Origin: Flavobacteriales bacterium
GTDB taxonomy: Bacteria > Bacteroidota > Bacteroidia > CAIKAF01
Assembly (NCBI GenBank): GCA_022402535.1
Contig: JAKRSD010000025.1
Coordinates: 1-64,000 of the forward strand
Length of the DNA stretch: 64,000 nt
Reading direction: 5' to 3'
The position numbers and the translations under genes were made by a program. Below are positions 23,923 through 33,698 of the stretch, piece by piece (within the stretch, counting starts at the first letter, position 1; the number at the start of each line of letters is the position of its first letter). Under the pieces are notes generated by a model. The model saw only the letters and a list, made by a program, of their open reading frames with translations. It was not told the DNA's origin and did not search any database.

Positions 23923-26900
23923 TTGGAAAACGAAAACAAAAATAAAGGAAAATCCCCACGCAGCATTTTTAAAAAAATACTGCGGTTTGTGGGCTTCACA
24001 TTTCTGGGTTTCATTTCGCTCATTTTCACGCTCACTTTTTTGTTGGGTATTCCTCAGGTTCAAACCTTTGTAGCCCAAAAAGCTGCCGCATATTTTTCTG
24101 AAAAATTAGGCGTAACCGTTACCATTGATGCCGTAGCCATTTACATATTTAACGGAAAAGTAAAATTAAAAGGACTCACCGTACTCGATCATCACAACGA
24201 TACGCTGCTGTTGGCGGGCGAACTTTCAACCCGTCTGGATATTTTAGATTTAACCAAGAAGGAGATCATTCTGGGCGAAACCACACTCAGTAATGCGCTG
24301 TTCAGGCTGCATAAATATGAGGGCGAAAAAGGCATGAACCTGGATTATATCATCAGGCAGTTCAAACCGAAAGAACCCAAACCGTCTACCGGTGAACCGT
24401 TTCATTTTAAAATCCGCAGAATTGCATTAGAAAATGTGGAATTCAATTATCTTGATGATACAGCCCCAAGGCTGCCTGCTGCTTTTCAACCGGGAAACAT
24501 ACGGGCTGTGATTGAACGCGGCGAAATGCAGAATTTTAGGATTGCAAAAGATTCCATTTTGTTTGCTGTCCGCGAAATCAGAGCCATAGAACAAAGCGGT
24601 TCGGGAATGACCCATTTTGAAACGGATTTCATGATTTGTTCTACCGGAATGTTTTTTGAAAATATGTTGCTCGAAACCCCTTCGGGCAGTTATGTGAATG
24701 GAGATGTAAGGTTTCGATACGACCACTGGAGAAGCTTCGGGTATTTTATCGATTCGGTGAAGTTCGACACACAAATCACCCAGGCTTTTGTAAATCTTGA
24801 GGATATCGGTTTTTATACGGACGCACTCTCGGGAATTCCCGTCAGTTTTCGTATGAAGGGAAATGTAGCTGGACCCATATCGGCAATCAAAGCCCGTGGG
24901 CTTGAGTTGGGAGTCAGTAATGATACAAAACTCAATATGAACGCTGATGTATATGGTCTTCCCAATATCAATGAAACATTTTTTGACCTTAAAATTCAAC
25001 GGCTCTCCGCCAAAGCCGAAGATATTGCCAAATTAAGACTTAATGCCGATAAAACGCCCATTTCGTTGCCCCAAGAAGTGTATAATTTAGGACTGATAAC
25101 GTACACGGGAAGGCTTACGGGCGGTATTACCGACTTTGTTACGAAAGGCTTGTTGAACACGGCAGTCGGAAATTTTAATACCGATCTCAGGCTTTCGGCG
25201 CCGGATATTAACCAGTTTAATCAGGCTTCCTATTCAGGTTCGGTTCGTACGGCCCTGTTTGATCCGGGTAAGTTGTTGGGACAACGAGCCGTATTGGGCA
25301 CCGTTTCGGCCGATTTAACTATTGACGGAACCGGTTTTGACCCCAAAACGATGAGTGCCGAAATTCAGGGAAATATCAGTTCTATCGGGTTATTTAACTA
25401 CCAATATTCTGACATAACCCTGAAGGGTCGGTTCGAAAAAATGGCATTTGAAGGGGAAGTGATTTCTAAAGACCCTAATTTGGGCTTAGATTTTAAAGGA
25501 TTAACGGATTTTTCAGGCAAAACTCCACAGTTTAATTTTAATGCTGATGTATCCTGTGTGGATTTGCAAAAATTGGGGTTTTGGAAAAAATCACTCATTA
25601 TTCATCATGCAAAGCTTAATCTCAATCTGGCTGCCGGTGGTTTGGATGATTTAAAAGGCACATTGTTTATCGATAGCCTGGATTTTACCGCTGAAGGAAA
25701 AGATCATTTTGTAAACCGCATTTCATTGGCCGCTGATTCGTCGGACGGAAAACGTACCGTACAGGTAGGAGGCTCGCTGATTACCGCTAATTTTTCGGGC
25801 GATTTTACCTTTATTCCTTTAGTCAATAATTTGATTTATAACGCCAACGAATATTTTCCATCCATTAAAGTGCCGTATGATTCCGTTGCAGCCCGCCAAT
25901 CACAATTGCTCTATTTCGATATTGATGTAAAAGAGATGAAACCGGTTTGGGATATTTTCAGTCCTAAAGTATTTGTGAGTCCGGGTACCAAAATCGAAGG
26001 AAAGTATTTTTCGGAAGTCCGCACGGCAGAAGTCACTGTGATTTCTGACTATCTGGGATATGATAAAATCAAAGCGGCCGATGTGGATCTTACCTTAAGT
26101 ACTTCTTCTGCCGATGTAGATTTAAATTTATCGCTTTCCCGATTTAATGCTTCTGACAGCGTCTGGTTCGATTATATTGATGTGGTTTCTAAAGCCTATA
26201 ACGATAGTGTTGATTTTAATATTGACTGGAAAGATGATGTATATAACATTACCCGGGGAACCATACATTTCATTACATGGCTGGGAAATCCCGGAATTTA
26301 TGATCTGTATTTTTACGATACCCGCATTTTTGCCAAAGAAAAAGAATGGGTGCTTAATGATAACGCCTATATCGGATATTCGGAAAACCTTTTAAAAGCA
26401 GAAAATTTCCAGTTAAAATCTGAATTTGGGGGCGAACTCAGTCTTTCAGGCCAGGCCTGCGACACCCCCGATGATAAATTGAATCTTACGGTTCGCGATT
26501 TTCCGATGGAATACCTGCGTAGTTTCAGTTCGGCGATTCCAAAACCCGGCGGAAAACTCTCGGGCGTTGCTGGAATTTATTCCATTTTTGATAAACCGTT
26601 TTTAACTGCTGATTTACGGATTGATTCGCTTTCGCTTTTTGATGAACATCTGGGCGATTTTATTTTCAAAAGCAGCTATAATAATTCCGAACAATCGCTT
26701 ACCATCAACGGAAATTTAGAAACGGCCTTCGGTAATTCATTTGAATGTAAAAACGGAAAAATTTATCTGCAGTCCAAAGACCAGAATTTCGACATGCCGT
26801 TCACCTTTCAAAAATTTAATATCAAACCGGCAGAAACCTTTATTGCTCCGATTTTGACAAATTTATCAGGCTTTTTACATGGCAACCTGTTGTTGAAAGG

Positions 26901-28518
26901 TACGTTCACTTCGCCGGTACTCACGGGTTCTGCCTACATCGAATCGGGCCATGTAGACGTGCCTTACATTGGCGGTTCTTATAATTTACGCTTTGTAAAC
27001 AATAAGAAAATCCGGATTTCCAGAACGTATATTGATTTTGGAGAAATAATACTTGAGGATGAAAATTATGAAAAAGCTACGCTCGTAGGTAGCATCAAAC
27101 ATAACGATTTCAAAGGGTTTGAACTGTATTGCGAAGTAAAAGGGAAAAACTTTCAGTTTTTTAACCCCGATGAAGAAATGAGTCCGGCATTTTATGGTAA
27201 AGCCATTGGTACGGGTACCGTTGTTATTAAGGGGCCTTTTGATATGTTGGACATTTATGCCGGAATCCGAACCGAAAAAGGAACACGTCTCTTTATTCCT
27301 ATGACTTCAGGACCATCCACGGCCTCTGAAAACAGTTTCGTGATTTTTGTAAATAGCCGGGACACTGCTCAGGCAATTCCGGAATCCGTGGAGCGAAAAG
27401 CTCCTTCAGGAATTCAGCTTACCGTGGATGCTGAAATTAATGATAACGCCGAAGTGCAGATTATTTTTGATGAATACACAGGCGATGTGTTACGTAGCGT
27501 CGGAAATGGAAACCTCCGTATTGAAATGAACCGGTTGGGCGATTTGGCAATGTTCGGCGATTATGAAGTAATCAAAGGCGATTACCTGTTTACGCTCAAA
27601 AACCTCGTTAACAAAAAACTCAAATTGGTGCAGGGTGGAACCATCCGTTGGAGCGGAGACCCTACACTGGCCAAAATAGATGCTTCAGCATCCTATTCGC
27701 TGCGCACATCCGCTGCACCCATCATGGAAGGAACCACTTCGCTTGTGGGAAATGCCGAATCTGATGTGTCAAAATCCAGAATTCCGGTTGATGTGATTGT
27801 GAAATTGAGCGGTCAGCTTTTAGAACCGCAGATTGCTTTTGATATACAGTTTCCCACTTTGGACGAACGCACCCGGGCACAGCTCATGCAGGCTTTGAGT
27901 ACGGAAGATGAAAAAAATAAACAGGCTTTTGCATTATTGGTACTTCGTCAGTTTATCAGCAGCGGAACCGGAGCCGGAGATGCCGCCAATGTGGCGGGAG
28001 GGAATACACTGGAAGTGCTTTCAAATCAGTTAAGCAATTGGGTTTCGCAGCTGAGCGATGGATTAGACCTGGGAGTACGTTACCGCAATAAAGACAATAC
28101 CACTTCCGGTCAGGACGAAGTGGAACTGGCACTTTCCACCAAACTGTTTAACGACAGGGTGTCCATTGACGGAAATTTTGGTGTGGCAACGTCTAAATCT
28201 ACTACGGCTACACAGAACAATAACATCTTTGATGTGAATGTGGAAGTAAAACTTACCGATGACGGAAAACTGAGGCTGCGCGGATTCAACCGTTCCAACG
28301 ACCAGAATATTATTCAGGCGTTTCCCTACACGCAGGGTGTGGGTATTTCATATCAAACATCTTTTGATACCTGGGCCGAACTGACCACCCGAAAAAAGAA
28401 AAACAAAAAGAAAGAGGCACCCACGGATTCCATTCCGCCTAAAAAAGAAGTGCCCGATGCGCGAAATACAAATAAGAAAATCAAGACTGATGTTAAGCCG
28501 CCGGCCAACAAGAACTGA
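23923..28518 (+). CDS. tamB: TamB-like translocation/assembly protein (DUF490, AsmA-like)
   Basis: 1531 aa. N-terminal membrane anchor (FVGFTFLGFISLIFTLTFLLGIPQVQTF), then AsmA-like beginning (AAAYFSEKLGVTVTIDAV), a very long beta-strand-rich bridge region, and a C-terminal DUF490/TamB domain (about 1150-1480; RLGDLAMFGDYEVIKGDYLFTLKNL, DLGVRYRNKDN). A bridge-like lipid transporter or outer-membrane assembly factor spanning the periplasm. The start is TTG: no in-frame ATG exists before the anchor. The tail after 1480 is Lys-rich and low complexity. Confidence 0.9.
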   Translation: MENENKNKGKSPRSIFKKILRFVGFTFLGFISLIFTLTFLLGIPQVQTFVAQKAAAYFSEKLGVTVTIDAVAIYIFNGKVKLKGLTVLDHHNDTLLLAGELSTRLDILDLTKKEIILGETTLSNALFRLHKYEGEKGMNLDYIIRQFKPKEPKPSTGEPFHFKIRRIALENVEFNYLDDTAPRLPAAFQPGNIRAVIERGEMQNFRIAKDSILFAVREIRAIEQSGSGMTHFETDFMICSTGMFFENMLLETPSGSYVNGDVRFRYDHWRSFGYFIDSVKFDTQITQAFVNLEDIGFYTDALSGIPVSFRMKGNVAGPISAIKARGLELGVSNDTKLNMNADVYGLPNINETFFDLKIQRLSAKAEDIAKLRLNADKTPISLPQEVYNLGLITYTGRLTGGITDFVTKGLLNTAVGNFNTDLRLSAPDINQFNQASYSGSVRTALFDPGKLLGQRAVLGTVSADLTIDGTGFDPKTMSAEIQGNISSIGLFNYQYSDITLKGRFEKMAFEGEVISKDPNLGLDFKGLTDFSGKTPQFNFNADVSCVDLQKLGFWKKSLIIHHAKLNLNLAAGGLDDLKGTLFIDSLDFTAEGKDHFVNRISLAADSSDGKRTVQVGGSLITANFSGDFTFIPLVNNLIYNANEYFPSIKVPYDSVAARQSQLLYFDIDVKEMKPVWDIFSPKVFVSPGTKIEGKYFSEVRTAEVTVISDYLGYDKIKAADVDLTLSTSSADVDLNLSLSRFNASDSVWFDYIDVVSKAYNDSVDFNIDWKDDVYNITRGTIHFITWLGNPGIYDLYFYDTRIFAKEKEWVLNDNAYIGYSENLLKAENFQLKSEFGGELSLSGQACDTPDDKLNLTVRDFPMEYLRSFSSAIPKPGGKLSGVAGIYSIFDKPFLTADLRIDSLSLFDEHLGDFIFKSSYNNSEQSLTINGNLETAFGNSFECKNGKIYLQSKDQNFDMPFTFQKFNIKPAETFIAPILTNLSGFLHGNLLLKGTFTSPVLTGSAYIESGHVDVPYIGGSYNLRFVNNKKIRISRTYIDFGEIILEDENYEKATLVGSIKHNDFKGFELYCEVKGKNFQFFNPDEEMSPAFYGKAIGTGTVVIKGPFDMLDIYAGIRTEKGTRLFIPMTSGPSTASENSFVIFVNSRDTAQAIPESVERKAPSGIQLTVDAEINDNAEVQIIFDEYTGDVLRSVGNGNLRIEMNRLGDLAMFGDYEVIKGDYLFTLKNLVNKKLKLVQGGTIRWSGDPTLAKIDASASYSLRTSAAPIMEGTTSLVGNAESDVSKSRIPVDVIVKLSGQLLEPQIAFDIQFPTLDERTRAQLMQALSTEDEKNKQAFALLVLRQFISSGTGAGDAANVAGGNTLEVLSNQLSNWVSQLSDGLDLGVRYRNKDNTTSGQDEVELALSTKLFNDRVSIDGNFGVATSKSTTATQNNNIFDVNVEVKLTDDGKLRLRGFNRSNDQNIIQAFPYTQGVGISYQTSFDTWAELTTRKKKNKKKEAPTDSIPPKKEVPDARNTNKKIKTDVKPPANKN
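23937..23944 (-). promoter_or_regulatory. Minus-7 box of tsaD inside tamB 5' coding end
   Basis: Minus strand TATTTTTG (TAnnTTTG), 35 nt upstream of the tsaD ATG and within the first codons of the divergent tamB gene. Confidence 0.6.
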
Positions 28519-28568
28519 TAAGTCATTATTTTGAATCACGAAACTTTCGTAAGGCCGATTCAAAAATC

Positions 28569-28576
28569 TATTTTTG
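28569..28576 (+). promoter_or_regulatory. Minus-7 box of recN
   Basis: TATTTTTG then TGCC then the recN ATG at 28,581, identical to the arrangement at 18,334. A TTCG about 19 nt upstream (28,546-28,549) may serve as minus-33. Predicts a leaderless mRNA. Confidence 0.6.
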
Positions 28577-28580
28577 TGCC

Positions 28581-30236
28581 ATGCTCCTTACACTAAAGGT
28601 TACCAATTATGCGCTTATCCGTTCGCTCCGCGTTGATTTTTCGCGGGGACTCAACATCATTACCGGCGAAACCGGTGCGGGTAAATCCATTTTGTTGGGA
28701 GCTTTGGGCTTACTTACGGGTAAAAGAGCCGAATCTTCCGCAATACAAGCCGAAGAAAAATGCGTGATTGAAGGCGAATTTCAAATTCCCGATGAGCTGA
28801 ATTTCTTTTTCACACAGGCCGATTTAGATTTTCATAATCCATGCATCGTAAGAAGAGAGTTGCTTCCCGGGGGGAAATCCAGATCTTTTGTCAACGACAC
28901 GCCCGTAAACCTGAAAGTATTGCAGGAACTCAGCAATTACCTGATTGATATTCATTCGCAGCACGAGGTGTTTTCATTGGCCGATCCGGCGTATCTGCTT
29001 TCTGTTACGGATACATTTTCGGATTCTACGGCAGATGCAGCTTCATTTTTACAAAAATTTGAAGCCTGGCAGCAGCTTAAAAAAGAACGTGATGAACTTC
29101 AGGAAACCATCCGTACCCTGCAAAGTGAATCGGATTATCTTACGTTCCGGATGGCTGAGTTGGACGAAGCGGCGCTGCAAGCAGGCGAAGAACAGGAATT
29201 GGAAAATGAATTGAAACTTTTGGCCAATGCCGAAGAAGTAAAATCTGCGCTTTATGCCGCAGTTCAAATTGCCGAATCAGACGAAGAAAATGTAATATCT
29301 CTACTCGCAAAACTAAATCAAACCCTACAGAAAGTCAGTGATTTCCACGCCGATTTGCCCGAACTGACTGAAAGAGTGAAATCGGTTACCATAGAATTGA
29401 AAGATATTGCTTCCGAACTGGATTCCATTTCTTCGGGTGTTGAGTTTAATCCTTCGCGCCTGGAATGGGTTGAGGACCGGTTGGCACTGATTCAGAAACT
29501 GAAAAAAATGCACCATGTGCTCACGCTGGACGAGTTGTTGAATACAGCAGAAAATATACGCACTAAATTAGCAGGACTCCAATATTCTGATGAGCAGTTA
29601 AACGGACTTAACCAACAGGTAAAAGAACGTGAAGAGGAATTAATTAATGCTGCGGATAAACTTCATGCCAAAAGGGTAAAAGGCGCCGAAAAGCTTCGCA
29701 GTGAAGTGGAAAAAAGATTGCACCGGCTCAATATGCCCCAGGCCCGTTTTGACGTGCTGGTAGAAAATACGGGACAGCTTACCGGTTCCGGTTTCGATAA
29801 AGTCTCCTTTTTATTTTCGGCCAATCCGGGTTCGGCTCTGCAGGATATCCGTAAAATTGCTTCGGGAGGCGAAATGTCGCGTCTGATGCTTGCTTTAAAA
29901 TCTGTGATTGCCAAACTCCGAAATTTACCTACGCTCATTTTTGATGAAATTGATACGGGTATTTCAGGAAAAACAGCCGACTTAGCCGGAGAAATGATGC
30001 GTGAATTATCCGAAGGGGCACAGATTATTGCCATAACCCATCTTCCGCAAATCGCGTCAAAAGGAAAAGCACACTTCAAAGTGGCCAAACAAATGAAGAA
30101 AGATTCCACCCAGACCGAAATTGTGGAATTATCGCTCGACGAACGTATTGAAGAATTGGCCCGTATGCTCAGCGGTGATGTTTTGTTGCCTGAAGCCGTG
30201 AATAATGCCAAGGCGCTTTTGGGCATCCGAGAATAG
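28581..30236 (+). CDS. recN: DNA repair protein RecN
   Basis: 551 aa, the usual RecN length. Walker A GETGAGKS (29-36), long central coiled coil (about 155-370), ABC signature SGGEMSRLMLA, Walker B LIFDEIDTGISG, then ITHLPQIASKGKAHF. SMC-like ATPase acting at double-strand breaks with RecA. Followed by surE with its own promoter. Confidence 0.95.
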   Translation: MLLTLKVTNYALIRSLRVDFSRGLNIITGETGAGKSILLGALGLLTGKRAESSAIQAEEKCVIEGEFQIPDELNFFFTQADLDFHNPCIVRRELLPGGKSRSFVNDTPVNLKVLQELSNYLIDIHSQHEVFSLADPAYLLSVTDTFSDSTADAASFLQKFEAWQQLKKERDELQETIRTLQSESDYLTFRMAELDEAALQAGEEQELENELKLLANAEEVKSALYAAVQIAESDEENVISLLAKLNQTLQKVSDFHADLPELTERVKSVTIELKDIASELDSISSGVEFNPSRLEWVEDRLALIQKLKKMHHVLTLDELLNTAENIRTKLAGLQYSDEQLNGLNQQVKEREEELINAADKLHAKRVKGAEKLRSEVEKRLHRLNMPQARFDVLVENTGQLTGSGFDKVSFLFSANPGSALQDIRKIASGGEMSRLMLALKSVIAKLRNLPTLIFDEIDTGISGKTADLAGEMMRELSEGAQIIAITHLPQIASKGKAHFKVAKQMKKDSTQTEIVELSLDERIEELARMLSGDVLLPEAVNNAKALLGIRE

Positions 30237-30269
30237 AAAATCCGCGGTGATGCAGCCCACCAAAATGAT

Positions 30270-30277
30270 TAGCTTTG
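30270..30277 (+). promoter_or_regulatory. Minus-7 box of surE operon
   Basis: TAGCTTTG fits TAnnTTTG, 16 nt upstream of the ATG at 30,294, in the 57-bp recN-surE gap. Confidence 0.55.
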
Positions 30278-30293
30278 CCAAAAGTAAAAACAC

Positions 30294-31079
30294 ATGATTC
30301 AGCGACCGCTAATCTTAATTTGTAACGACGATGGCGTATATGCGCCGGGCATAAAAGCCCTTACCGAAGTAATGCAAAAACTGGGCGATGTGATGGTGGT
30401 AGCGCCCGATTCGCCTCAATCCGGCATGGGACATGCGGTTACCATCAGCGATACCATAAAAATTGCCGATATGTCTAAAGAGGTAAATTATCCCAAATAC
30501 AGTTGTTCGGGTACGCCGGTAGATTGCGTGAAAATTGCGGTCAATAAATTGGCTCCGCGCCGTCCCGATCTGGTGGTTTCGGGAATCAATCACGGCAGTA
30601 ATTCATCCATTAATGTAATTTACAGCGGAACTATGTCGGCCGCCGTGGAAGGTGCCGTCATGGGCATTCCCTCTATCGGATTTTCGTTGTGCGATTATGC
30701 CTACGATGCCGATTTTGAAACGGCCAAGCCTTTCATCCATCAGATTGCCGAAAATGTATTGAAAAGCGGATTGCCTAAGGGAATCTGTCTGAATGTAAAT
30801 ATACCGCACACTAAAGAAATTCAAGGCATTAAAGTGGGTCGACAGGCCAAAGCCTTTTGGGACGAAGAACTGGACGAAAGACAGGATCCGCGCGGCGGCA
30901 CTTATTTCTGGTTAACCGGCGTATTCCGCGTTCCGGACGAAGGTAAGGACACGGACGAGTTTGCTCTGGCTAATGGATATATATCAGTAGTTCCCGTGCA
31001 ATATGATTTGACGGCATATCCTTTTCTTAATGAAATTAAAAACCGCTTAGAACATGTTGGAGAAAATCAAAAAGGATAA
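30294..31079 (+). CDS. surE: 5'/3'-nucleotidase SurE
   Basis: 261 aa. N-terminal metal site ICNDDGVYAPGI (Asp 12-13), APDSPQSGMGHAVT, and SGINHGSNSSINVIYSGTMSAA, all SurE hallmarks. Hydrolyses nucleoside monophosphates; a stress-survival nucleotidase in the cytoplasm. The next gene starts 26 nt inside its 3' end, indicating an operon with the small membrane protein and lpxB. Confidence 0.95.
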   Translation: MIQRPLILICNDDGVYAPGIKALTEVMQKLGDVMVVAPDSPQSGMGHAVTISDTIKIADMSKEVNYPKYSCSGTPVDCVKIAVNKLAPRRPDLVVSGINHGSNSSINVIYSGTMSAAVEGAVMGIPSIGFSLCDYAYDADFETAKPFIHQIAENVLKSGLPKGICLNVNIPHTKEIQGIKVGRQAKAFWDEELDERQDPRGGTYFWLTGVFRVPDEGKDTDEFALANGYISVVPVQYDLTAYPFLNEIKNRLEHVGENQKG

Positions 31080-31365
31080 TTTCCTCTTCGGGTTTGTAAT
31101 GGGTTTACTTATTCCATTACTGGTATTTATTGCCGTATATGCCATCGATTCTTATCTGGCCGATTTAAAACAGGTGAAAACGGTGATTAAAGACTCTACC
31201 AAATACATTATCGGAGTGTTTATTAATCTGGTTCTGTTCAGGTTGTATATGGTAAATTGGAAGATGGATAAAACCGGCAAAGGATTATTGGCTATGACTT
31301 TTATTCTGGCTATCGGTTATGTGGTTTTATTTGAATTTCTGAAAATCAAATATCTATTTCCTTAA
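31054..31365 (+). CDS. Small membrane protein, 103 aa
   Basis: Three hydrophobic segments (FVMGLLIPLLVFIAVYAI, YIIGVFINLVLFRLYMV, LLAMTFILAIGYVVLFEF) with basic loops. Unknown function. It overlaps surE by 26 nt and is followed 4 nt later by lpxB, so likely cotranscribed and translationally coupled; the placement next to lpxB suggests an inner-membrane/envelope connection, which is inference only. Confidence 0.8.
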   Translation: MLEKIKKDNFLFGFVMGLLIPLLVFIAVYAIDSYLADLKQVKTVIKDSTKYIIGVFINLVLFRLYMVNWKMDKTGKGLLAMTFILAIGYVVLFEFLKIKYLFP

Positions 31366-31368
31366 ACA

Positions 31369-32451
31369 GTGAGGTATTACATCATTTCCGGTGAAAGTTC
31401 AGGAGACCTGCATGGCTCCAATCTGGTGAAGGGACTCCGGAAAGTGGATACTTCGGCGCAGTTCAGGGCCTGGGGTGGCGAACATTTGCAGTCGGTAGGG
31501 GTGGAGCCGGTGAAGCATATCCGCGATTTGGCCTTTATGGGCTTTGTGGAAGTGCTGGCCAATCTGCGCACTATTCTCCGGAATATCGATTTTTGTAAAA
31601 AGGACATAGAATCGTTCCACCCCGATGTACTCATTCTGATTGATTACCCGGGTTTTAATATGCGGATTGCCCGTTGGGCCAAAGAAAAAGGTATAAAGGT
31701 GGTGTATTATATTGCTCCTCAGGTTTGGGCCTGGAAACAAAAAAGAGCGCTGGAGCTGGGCAAAATCACCGATTTAATTATTACCATTCTGCCATTCGAA
31801 AAAGACTTTTTTGCCCGCTTCGGAATTTCAGTGCATTATGTGGGGCATCCGTTATTAGATGCCATGGAAAATTATTCGCATATTTCTTCTGACCCAAACC
31901 AGGTAGCCATTTTGCCGGGAAGCCGTAAGATGGAAATCAAAAACATGCTGCCCGTTATGCTGGAAACAGCCGCCCGTTTTCCCGAATTGAATTTTGTGAT
32001 TGCGGCATCGCCCTCGGTGGAAGAGTCTTTCTATAAAAAGTACATGGGCAATTCATCCGTTCCTTTAGTATTCGGAAAAACGTATTCGGTTTTGGCCCAA
32101 TCCAAAGCGGCGCTGGTTACTTCAGGAACTGCCACTCTGGAAACGGCTTTGCTTTCCGTGCCTCAGGCGGTTTGCTATCGCGGAAATGCAATTTCGTATC
32201 TGTTGGTGAAACAGATGATTAAAGTAAAATTCATTTCATTGGTCAATCTGATATTAGACCGTCATCTGGTGAATGAGTTTATACAACATGATTTGAATGC
32301 GGATGCACTCAGTAAAGAATTAACCTCTTTGCTTTATGATAAAAATCGGATTCAAGAATTGAACAGTGGTTATCTTGAATTACACGAAAAGCTAGGTGGA
32401 AAGGGAGCTTCAGACAGAACAGCGGAATTGATTTTCACGCATTTTTCTTAA
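31369..32451 (+). CDS. lpxB: Lipid-A-disaccharide synthase
   Basis: 360 aa, slightly shorter than the E. coli enzyme. ISGESSGDLHGSNLVKGL at the start, FMGFVEVLANL, IDYPGFNMRIA, YYIAPQVWAWKQKRA and YVGHPLLD, ILPGSRKMEI are diagnostic GT19 motifs. Condenses UDP-diacylglucosamine with lipid X. GTG start, 4 nt after the preceding gene's stop. Confidence 0.95.
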   Translation: MRYYIISGESSGDLHGSNLVKGLRKVDTSAQFRAWGGEHLQSVGVEPVKHIRDLAFMGFVEVLANLRTILRNIDFCKKDIESFHPDVLILIDYPGFNMRIARWAKEKGIKVVYYIAPQVWAWKQKRALELGKITDLIITILPFEKDFFARFGISVHYVGHPLLDAMENYSHISSDPNQVAILPGSRKMEIKNMLPVMLETAARFPELNFVIAASPSVEESFYKKYMGNSSVPLVFGKTYSVLAQSKAALVTSGTATLETALLSVPQAVCYRGNAISYLLVKQMIKVKFISLVNLILDRHLVNEFIQHDLNADALSKELTSLLYDKNRIQELNSGYLELHEKLGGKGASDRTAELIFTHFS

Positions 32452-32560
32452 AAATCTTTCGACAAGTGTGCTAATTTGTTGTTTTTCGGCACGCATATTG
32501 CTTCTACATTTGTACATGAGCAGTTTGTTCATGTGTAAGTGTGTAGAGTTTTCATAGGTA

Positions 32561-32598
32561 AAAAAAAACAGGCTTCTATCCGGAGCCTGTTTTTTTTT
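32561..32598. terminator. Bidirectional terminator
   Basis: Stem AAAAAACAGGCT / AGCCTGTTTTTT with a 9-nt loop, T-run of nine on the plus strand and A-run on the left. Lies between convergent lpxB and the 32,612 gene and should end both. Confidence 0.9.
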
Positions 32599-32611
32599 AA
32601 TGTATTCTTAA

Positions 32612-33403
32612 TTATTTACTGGAAGTCATTTTCATTTCAAAGTTTGGAACCTTTATCGGTTCTTTTTCCGATTCTCTGAAACAGTCTTTCCAAACAATAA
32701 ACAATTCAGCAAACTGCATGTCAATAACCCTTGCCGGAATGCGGTAATCCAAAGTAAATCGGTCTTCTCCGCCCTGTTCAAGAATATTGGGTTTTACACC
32801 TACATTAAATACGGCAAACTCTTGTCCGTTTGGAATGCGGCATACGGCTTTTACCGGATCCACAATACCTATTTTATCTCCGTTATAGATTACTTTGAAT
32901 TTAGCCGCTGTTACATCGGTTTTTTGTACCCTATCCAGCAAACTCACCGAAAACGGACCTGCATTAAACTGAACCGTGCTGTGCGGCAGTTTGAAATCGG
33001 GTGCCTGATGTACTTTTCCTTCTGAAGAAACCCGGTAAACCCCATTGAGTGCCAATGAATAGGCTTCCTGACGGTAATCATATCCGCCGGCCGTTTCCAC
33101 TACCCGCGTGGCAAATTCATAAGGTTTAGCAAACTGCATTTTATCACGTGTGGTTTTGGTTTCGCCAAATGAAAACGTGAACGTTGTTTCAGAAGGATAG
33201 TAAGCAATAAAATCTTTGGTTTTGCTCTGAAAACGGATTTTATACTTCGAATATCCTGCCTGAGCAACGGCATCTACAATAAATATTTTTACCTGATCAT
33301 TTTCCCAGTCGGCATTACCATAATAAACGGTTTTGCCCTTTACTTGAGCAAATACTCCCGCGCATACCGACAGAAGACCTACAACTGCTACTAATTTTTT
33401 CAT
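32612..33403 (-). CDS. Exported hypothetical protein, 263 aa
   Basis: Signal peptide (LVAVVGLLSVCAGVFAQ, cleaved about residue 19), then a beta-rich, aromatic-rich mature region (TVYYGNADWENDQVKIFIVDAV, FIAYYPSETTFTFSFGETKTT). Not recognised; no lipobox, so probably a soluble periplasmic protein. Transcribed alone. Confidence 0.75.
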   Translation of the reverse strand: MKKLVAVVGLLSVCAGVFAQVKGKTVYYGNADWENDQVKIFIVDAVAQAGYSKYKIRFQSKTKDFIAYYPSETTFTFSFGETKTTRDKMQFAKPYEFATRVVETAGGYDYRQEAYSLALNGVYRVSSEGKVHQAPDFKLPHSTVQFNAGPFSVSLLDRVQKTDVTAAKFKVIYNGDKIGIVDPVKAVCRIPNGQEFAVFNVGVKPNILEQGGEDRFTLDYRIPARVIDMQFAELFIVWKDCFRESEKEPIKVPNFEMKMTSSK

Positions 33404-33698
33404 GGTTTCCTTTTTTTAAGAGCACTAATATAAGAATTGTATATATGAAGAAATCGAATTCGTTGTTAAATCATATAAGGTCTGTCAGTAATGATGGATT
33501 CAGGAAGAATCAATTAACTCGTATGTTGATTTTAAATAATTGAAAATTATAACATTATGATGGGTTTTAAAAGAAATGAGTTGATTCCGAAATTGCTTTC
33601 TGAACAAATTTAACTTTAAGGAGGTTTCTTGTTTAGATTGGCATAAAATTTGCCAATTGCGAGTTCAATTATTTAAAACTTAAAACAAGAAAAAAATC

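Noticed and set aside
33612-33630. AAGGAGG ribosome-binding-like site
   Set aside because: No start codon follows at a usable distance; YceI starts 75 nt downstream.
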